This document shows, piece by piece, positions 7,580 through 12,154 of a stretch of 14,763 bases of DNA. The stretch's first letter is position 1, and each line of letters opens with the position of its first letter. The stretch is from Wenzhouxiangella sp. Lineage in GTDB: Bacteria; Pseudomonadota; Gammaproteobacteria; Xanthomonadales; Wenzhouxiangellaceae. The notes below the pieces were generated by a model. That model saw nothing but the letters and a program-made list of their open reading frames with translations, did not search any database and had not been told where the DNA came from. The stretch covers positions 1 through 14,763 of the forward strand of contig SKKV01000161.1 of NCBI GenBank assembly GCA_007123575.1. The letters run 5' to 3'. The translations under genes were made by a program, and so were the position numbers.

Positions 7580-10359
7580 GGCGTGAATTTTCTCTCGATG
7601 ACTTCCGGTACGGCCAGTTCATATCTATCCGCGCCAGCCCGGTGCAGGTCGTAAATGACCACCGGGTCGGCGGCGTGGTCGGCGGCCGGGTCGCGCCGAC
7701 GCGCGGCGGCGACGGCGCGATCACGCGCATTATCGTCGATGCGATAGCGCTGGTACTCGGCGGCATGGAATTCCGCCTCGGGTTGGTCAAGCTGCCGGTA
7801 GACACGGCTGAGATTGTAGTGGGCAACCACGTTTTCGGGGTCTTCGCCCAGCGCGGAATGGAACCATCGGGCTGCTTCGTTGAGCGCTGCCTGCTCCTCG
7901 GCGCCGTTGCCAGAGCGAGAAAATTCCAGCCAGGTCAGGCCGATGCGATTGAGCAGGCGATAATCGCGTGAGAAATCAAAGTTGCGCGCCTGCGCTTCGA
8001 CAAAGCGAGTCTCATACAGCGAGGCAAAGGCATCCAACGCGCCCTCGAGCCGTCCCTGCTCAAACAGCAGCAGTCCGGAAAACCAGGCCATCGACCAGGG
8101 TACGGGCGGCTCCGGGTGGGCTGCGGCCCGGCGCAGGGCATCGCCGGCCTCGGCCAGGCGGCCTTCCTCGAGATAAACCCGGGCCAGGTTGAGCGCGCCT
8201 TCGGCCCGGCCCATGCCTTCGACCAGGGTGAAGATTTCTTCGGCCTGGCGCAGTTGGCGTCGCTGCGGCTTGCGCAACAATCCGATACCGTAGTCGTTGT
8301 AGCGCATCCACTCGGGCACATTCGGCGCATCGACCTGGCGCGGCTGCGCATCAACGCCGACCGGGAAGGTCACCGAATCCTGGGCCAAAATGGTAATTGG
8401 CAGGTCATTCCGGGCAAACTTCTCAGCGTCTACGTGTTGCATCAGCGTGGTGTCGAACTTGCGGTAGTTCAGCCGCGTTGTCACCTTGATCTCGCCTTCC
8501 ATGTCCGGCGGTATGCTGAGGCGATAATGCACGACGTCGGCCGCGCCGGGCGGGATCTGGTGGTTGTACAGCGGCACGAAGATATCTTCCGGGTTTCGCC
8601 GGTCGATCCGGTTGCCTTCGCGACCAAGCATGTAGATGTTGACGAAGTGGGACCAGGGGTCGACTCGGTGCTGTTCAGACTCGATGCCGCCGCTGCGACC
8701 GATGATGCGGCCGTCATGCTCGACCTCGACCTCAACCCATACCTGGTTGGAGTCAGCCGTACCCTGGGTGAACTCGTGGCCAATGCGGACCGTTCGAACC
8801 ACGTTTTGCAGCAAATAGTCGCGGCCTGGCTCCAGCACGGGAACCAAGGGTCGAATGGGTCCAATCAACTCCCCATCAACGTCCCCGTCGGCCCGAACAG
8901 CCACCAGATCAATCCGCATAACCCCCTGAAGAAAGTCCTGGTGAGCAGCAATGACAGAATCCGGCAAGCCAACCAACTTCGGAATGGCGGTGTTGGCGGC
9001 GGGAAACAAATGGTTTCTGACAGTGTAGACGCCGCGCTCGCGCTGCCTGGCACCGAAATCATCGGACACTTCCAGCGGCATGTGACAGGTATTGCAGTTG
9101 GGTTCGGCCATTTCAGGGTAGTAGAAGCTGGCCACGCCGTGGCCGGAAACGCCGCTCAAGAGAAACGAATCGTAATGATTTTGGCCGCGCAGCCATTTGT
9201 AATGGTTGAGATGCTCGGGAAGGTGCACCTTGTGGCAGGTTGAGCAGAACTCCGCGCTCTCGTGCAAGGGCTTCAGGAACGTACGCTTGTGAAACTCGGG
9301 TTTTGCCTTGATCAGTTGGGCGTTGATCCACTGCAGCGCGGCATTGTCGGAATAGGCGAACGGATAGTGGATCGGTTCCTCAATGGTGAAATCGGCATTG
9401 CCCCGCACGCTGTTGACATGGGTGATCGCATGGCACGAAGTGCATGTAATTCCCGCATGCGCAGTCGGGTGATTGACGTCGTCGAAGTTGGGGTCGTCGA
9501 AGGCGCCAGACAGCATTGGCACCAGATCATGGCATCCGGCGCAGAAACGAGCTGCGTCAACGTTACCATCGCGTTCCAGTGAGAACTGCCGGGTGTTACG
9601 CACCGCCATCAGGTAGACCGGGTTGTTGAACGAGGCGAAACGATGGACGCTGTGCGACCACTGTTCATGCACGTCGGCATGGCAGCTGGCGCAATAGTCA
9701 TCCATCATCATGGTGGCGGCTGGAATGTAATTACCGGTGGCCGAACGGGTGAGCGAAGGCGTAAAGTCGGCCTCTCCGTACTCACCCGGCCGATTCCAGT
9801 CGCGTGGGTCCTGGGCCTGGAGCGCCACGAGGCCGAGCGCAAATATCGCACCCAGACCGGCCACGGCCAGCCCGCCCTTCCAGCGAATTTTCGGCCCAGC
9901 CAGGCGGTGCAGTACGAACAGCCAGATGCACAGCAGGGGCACAATCACATGCACCCAGTAGGCAATGCTGCGAACGGTCTCGGAACGAATCTGGAAAAAA
10001 TCGAAGCGTACTAGCAGGAAGCCACTGACCAGCAGTGCCAGTATCGAGGCAAACAATCCCAGCCCAGCGTAGACTGCACGCCGCTTGGGCCGGTGCCAGA
10101 CGTTGCGCATGTGAATGGCAATGAAGACCAGCGCCGGCACCACTAGCAACAGGCCTGCAGCCAGGTGGAACAGGAACATGGCCTGGTAGGTGTAGTCCTG
10201 AAATGTTTCGCCAGTCGCCCACTCGATCAGGGTCACCCCGCCCAGGTAGACCGAGTTGACCAACAGCAGTGCGAACAGCCCTAGCACTGCGACCAGCAAC
10301 ACGCGTAGTCTGGGTCCGACCGCCTTGCGGACGCGCCGGGATTTGGGATGGTTACTCAT
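7576..10359 (-). CDS. Integral-membrane five-haem c-type cytochrome with C-terminal TPR region
   Basis: This 927-residue protein probably carries electrons across or along the inner membrane. Five hydrophobic stretches (about 18-40, 58-82, 97-118, 132-152, 162-181) contain His65, His83, His137 and His151. The 14-residue gap of the last pair resembles b-haem ligands, so a diheme b561-like domain is likely but inferred. A periplasmic part follows with five CxxCH sites at 223, 273, 306, 372 and 422. The first, CASCHADVHEQWSHSVH, resembles cytochrome c554-type multihaem proteins. Residues about 480-690 are beta-rich and unrecognised, and about 700-880 look like degenerate TPR helices (ALNLARVYLEEGRLAEAGDALRRA; VVAHYNLSRVYRQLDQPEAEFHAA). 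The ATG at 10359 has no strong ribosome-binding site. The stop overlaps the next gene's TTG start. Haem attachment would need the Ccm machinery encoded elsewhere. The substrate or electron partner is unknown. Confidence 0.88.
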   Translation of the reverse strand: MSNHPKSRRVRKAVGPRLRVLLVAVLGLFALLLVNSVYLGGVTLIEWATGETFQDYTYQAMFLFHLAAGLLLVVPALVFIAIHMRNVWHRPKRRAVYAGLGLFASILALLVSGFLLVRFDFFQIRSETVRSIAYWVHVIVPLLCIWLFVLHRLAGPKIRWKGGLAVAGLGAIFALGLVALQAQDPRDWNRPGEYGEADFTPSLTRSATGNYIPAATMMMDDYCASCHADVHEQWSHSVHRFASFNNPVYLMAVRNTRQFSLERDGNVDAARFCAGCHDLVPMLSGAFDDPNFDDVNHPTAHAGITCTSCHAITHVNSVRGNADFTIEEPIHYPFAYSDNAALQWINAQLIKAKPEFHKRTFLKPLHESAEFCSTCHKVHLPEHLNHYKWLRGQNHYDSFLLSGVSGHGVASFYYPEMAEPNCNTCHMPLEVSDDFGARQRERGVYTVRNHLFPAANTAIPKLVGLPDSVIAAHQDFLQGVMRIDLVAVRADGDVDGELIGPIRPLVPVLEPGRDYLLQNVVRTVRIGHEFTQGTADSNQVWVEVEVEHDGRIIGRSGGIESEQHRVDPWSHFVNIYMLGREGNRIDRRNPEDIFVPLYNHQIPPGAADVVHYRLSIPPDMEGEIKVTTRLNYRKFDTTLMQHVDAEKFARNDLPITILAQDSVTFPVGVDAQPRQVDAPNVPEWMRYNDYGIGLLRKPQRRQLRQAEEIFTLVEGMGRAEGALNLARVYLEEGRLAEAGDALRRAAAHPEPPVPWSMAWFSGLLLFEQGRLEGALDAFASLYETRFVEAQARNFDFSRDYRLLNRIGLTWLEFSRSGNGAEEQAALNEAARWFHSALGEDPENVVAHYNLSRVYRQLDQPEAEFHAAEYQRYRIDDNARDRAVAAARRRDPAADHAADPVVIYDLHRAGADRYELAVPEVIERKFTP

Positions 10360-10426
10360 TCAAGCGAATCTGCACTGCTGGATCCTGTGAAAATGGACCG
10401 GGAAGGAAGTCATTCGGAAGGTAACG

Positions 10427-10444
10427 CTTGGCGAGATTGCCAAG
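10427..10444. repeat. 6-bp perfect inverted repeat in the presumed leader of the cytochrome gene
   Basis: CTTGGC and GCCAAG flank a 6-nt centre, forming a TTGGC-N6-GCCAA dyad. It lies about 70-85 nt upstream of the cytochrome ATG and about 100 nt downstream of the candidate promoter. It could be an operator or an RNA hairpin in the leader. On the plus strand it is followed by GCTTTTG, but no plus-strand gene precedes it, so a terminator role there is unlikely. The symmetry is directly visible; the function is inferred. Confidence 0.45.
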
Positions 10445-10547
10445 GCTTTTGCGAAGGCAATGATTTACGGCAGAAAATCAACGTATTAGTCTGCTCGCCG
10501 TTGTCCGAGAAGACTCCGCACCAAGGATCTGACGACGGAAACTCTGA

Positions 10548-10577
10548 ATTATAAGCGGCTACCTGGCCTGGTGCCAG
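10548..10577 (-). promoter_or_regulatory. Candidate sigma-70-type promoter for the cytochrome-UnbV-peptidase operon
   Basis: Read on the minus strand, a perfect TATAAT lies at 10553-10548. It is preceded after 18 nt by CTGGCA (10577-10572), a four-of-six match to TTGACA. Transcription would start near 10541 and give a leader of about 180 nt before the ATG at 10359. A better -35 match, TTGACG at 10604-10599, has no good -10 at the right spacing. The assignment rests on consensus only. Confidence 0.4.
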
Positions 10578-10623
10578 TTTCGGGCACAGGTCCGGTTGCG
10601 TCAATCGATGTTCGAAAACGGGC

Positions 10624-10655
10624 GGCGACGAACTACATAGATCTATTGCGTCGCC
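10624..10655 (-). repeat. Inverted repeat just past the hydrolase pseudogene stop, possible old terminator or operator
   Basis: GGCGACG (10624-10630) and CGTCGCC (10649-10655) are perfect complementary arms around an 18-nt loop that itself holds the 10-bp palindrome ATAGATCTAT (10637-10646). On the minus strand the stem begins 12 nt after the pseudogene stop and is followed by GCCCGTTTTCG. The T-run is short and offset, so an intrinsic terminator is only a weak fit. The inner palindrome would also suit a dimeric regulator. Confidence 0.35.
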
Positions 10656-10666
10656 AAGCTGAGCGA

Positions 10667-11414
10667 TCATTTTTTCGATGTCCAGCAAGTTTTCAAGCCC
10701 CTGGCTTGAAATTTGCGCATAGCACATTTCCTTGAAGAATTGGGGGGTGAATTTGCATCAAGCGGCGACCCTGCCTGCTGGCGCCGAAGCGCTGCGACTG
10801 CTGGATTGAAACGTGTGTCTAGCCATTGAACTGCCGGCTCAAGCACGGCATCCCGATCCAGAATCGGGCTGATGTGGCTTTGGTCTTCCAAAATAACCAG
10901 CTCGGCGTCTGTCAGCGCGTTGGCCAGCTGTCGCCGGCCGAGCGCCCGTGGCCGCGCAGATCGGTCAGCACGCCGTCCCAACCCATCTCAGCCAGTCCCA
11001 GTGCGTGGAAAAAGAGTTGGCGATAGTCGGCCTGCCAGCCATGAATGAACAGCACTGTCCCGCGGGCAGGCTGGTGGGGCCGCCCTGCCAGTTCACACCC
11101 AGCTCGATTCCGAATGAGTCTCCACCGCGATGCTCGACCTCATAGCGATGGGGGTAGCTGCCGGCAGGTAGCCGAAAGCTGACCAGACGGCTGCCATCGT
11201 GCGGGGAGTTCAGCTCAATCCGCTGACTGAAAAAGGGGCGCTCAATGTGATCGCTCCAAGACGTCCCCCCTTCATCGCCCAACAAATCAAAACTTTGGCC
11301 CTGGTTGGGCGCGGCAATGATGCGATTGCCAATCGTGCTGGCACAGCCGACTAGACCGAGCAGGAGGGTGATCATCGCCAGCAGTCGAAATGGAATGAGT
11401 GAAGTCATGATCAA
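10667..11414 (-). pseudogene. Decayed lipoprotein alpha/beta hydrolase
   Basis: The remains of an exported alpha/beta hydrolase are spread over three frames. The N-terminus is intact. From the ATG at 11408, or a TTG at 11414, comes a lipoprotein signal peptide with lipobox LVGC (Cys about 22). Mature sequence follows to VNWQGGPTS near 11075. A net one-base loss between about 11056 and 11085 then shifts the frame. The next frame reads PARGTVLFIHGWQADYRQLF and LTDLRGHGRSAGD, the oxyanion strand and the loop before the core of the fold. At about 10931-10935 the sequence jumps to a third frame reading QLANALTDAELVILEDQSHISPILDRD, the C-terminal part with the catalytic His region, and runs to the stop at 10667. 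The middle of the fold, including the GxSxG nucleophile elbow, is absent. The combination of frameshift and internal deletion makes an active enzyme very unlikely. I infer an ancestral length of roughly 300 residues. Confidence 0.82.
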
Positions 11415-11539
11415 AATTTACTGGATCAGTGAAGCATGCTCGTCCTGCATGGCGCTGACTTTGCCTTGAAAGCCTTGGGTTGCAACGGTGCTGTGTTCAT
11501 GTTGATGCTGGTTGGATCCGCGTACGGCTGACTGAGGGG

Positions 11540-12130
11540 CTAGGGTTCAAAATGGGCGAGTTCCACCTGCAGCCAGGCGCGGGCGCGGCGCAGGTCGCGC
11601 ACGACGGTGCGGCTGGATATGCCGAGCATGTCGCCAATTTCTTCGACGGTGTAGCCGGCGAACAGGTTGGCGGCCAGGCACTCGGCCATGCGCTGGTCGC
11701 TGTCGGCCATTAACCCGATGGCCTTTTCGACGGCCATGATGCGATCCAGGTCTTCCGGTAGCAGGCCGTGCTCGTCCTCGTTCCAGGTAGCGCGAACCTG
11801 GTCGCCACCGCGCTTGGCAGTCAGTTGCTTGCGGGCATAGTCAAAAATCAGTTGCCGCATCACACAAGCCACCAGGCGCTGCAGGTGCAGGCGGTTGTCG
11901 ATTTGTCCATGTGCGCTCTGGCGGAGCTTGAGAAAGGCCTCGTGGACCAGGGCGGTGGTCTGCAAGGTGTCACCGGCACCCAGTCGCCGGCGCTGGGCGC
12001 GACCGATGCGTTTCATGTCATCGTAGACCAGCGGCATTAGCCGGTCGAACAGTTCCGGCGAGTTCCGGATCTCGTCGAGCAACTCGGTGACTTGGGCCGG
12101 GTTTGGGGCCTGTTGAGTGTCGTTGCGCAT
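11540..12130 (-). CDS. ECF-type RNA polymerase sigma factor (kinase-associated)
   Basis: This 196-residue sigma-70 family factor has only domains 2 and 4. Region 2 covers about 13-110. It includes VTELLDEIRNSPELFDRLMPLVYDDMKR, TTALVHEAFLKLR (58-70) and the -10 recognition helix region RLVACVMRQLIFDYARKQLTAKRGGD (85-110). A linker follows, then sigma region 4 with helix-turn-helix TVEEIGDMLGISSRTVVRDLRRARAWLQ (161-188). The pattern fits the Acidobacterium/planctomycete/Xanthomonadales-type ECF group commonly encoded beside Ser/Thr kinases. No anti-sigma gene is adjacent, so activity may depend on the neighbouring kinase, as known for some kinase-linked ECF groups; that is inference here. The ATG lies 24 nt after the kinase stop and lacks a Shine-Dalgarno sequence. 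Instead the gap holds CCTCC within a short dyad. The next in-frame Met (32) would cut region 2, so this start is preferred. Confidence 0.92.
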   Translation of the reverse strand: MRNDTQQAPNPAQVTELLDEIRNSPELFDRLMPLVYDDMKRIGRAQRRRLGAGDTLQTTALVHEAFLKLRQSAHGQIDNRLHLQRLVACVMRQLIFDYARKQLTAKRGGDQVRATWNEDEHGLLPEDLDRIMAVEKAIGLMADSDQRMAECLAANLFAGYTVEEIGDMLGISSRTVVRDLRRARAWLQVELAHFEP

Positions 12131-12132
12131 GC

Positions 12133-12150
12133 CCCGGGAGGATAACCGGG
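12133..12150 (-). repeat. Short dyad between kinase and sigma-factor genes, next to the sigma start codon
   Basis: On the minus strand the arms CCCGG and CCGGG flank an 8-nt centre, ending 2 nt before the sigma-factor ATG. The loop region includes CCTCC, the complement of a Shine-Dalgarno core, and no purine-rich ribosome site is present. It might modulate translation of the sigma factor relative to the kinase, but a chance dyad in GC-rich DNA is quite possible. Confidence 0.3.
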
Positions 12151-12154
12151 ATTG

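Larger units (their letters stand above)
10360..10666. other. Intergenic region upstream of the cytochrome operon
   Basis: This stretch of about 300 nt between the decayed hydrolase and the cytochrome gene holds no convincing gene. It contains a candidate minus-strand promoter, a 6-bp inverted repeat inside the presumed 5' leader, and a 7-bp inverted repeat just after the pseudogene stop. A 105-codon open frame crosses it on the minus strand but has no recognisable features. No tRNA or mobile-element end is visible. Confidence 0.6.

Noticed and set aside
8116..9243. Plus-strand open frame of 375 codons
   Set aside because: It is antisense to the cytochrome gene, with no recognisable domain.
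10563..10577. CTGGC-CTGGT-GCCAG hairpin as a terminator
   Set aside because: The stem is only 5 bp, no run of T follows on the minus strand, and it overlaps the candidate -35 region.
10599..10604. TTGACG as the -35 element of the operon promoter
   Set aside because: At 16-18 nt spacing the matching -10 would be GAAACT or similar, which is poor. The perfect TATAAT is far too distant from it.
10410..10727. Minus-strand open frame of 105 codons between the pseudogene and the cytochrome gene
   Set aside because: It overlaps the end of the hydrolase remnant and the candidate promoter, has no ribosome site, no signal or domain pattern, and unusual composition for this genome. A small real gene cannot be fully excluded.
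11426..11500. 24-residue open frame between the sigma gene and the hydrolase remnant
   Set aside because: No ribosome site, no hydrophobic or conserved pattern, and a length expected by chance.
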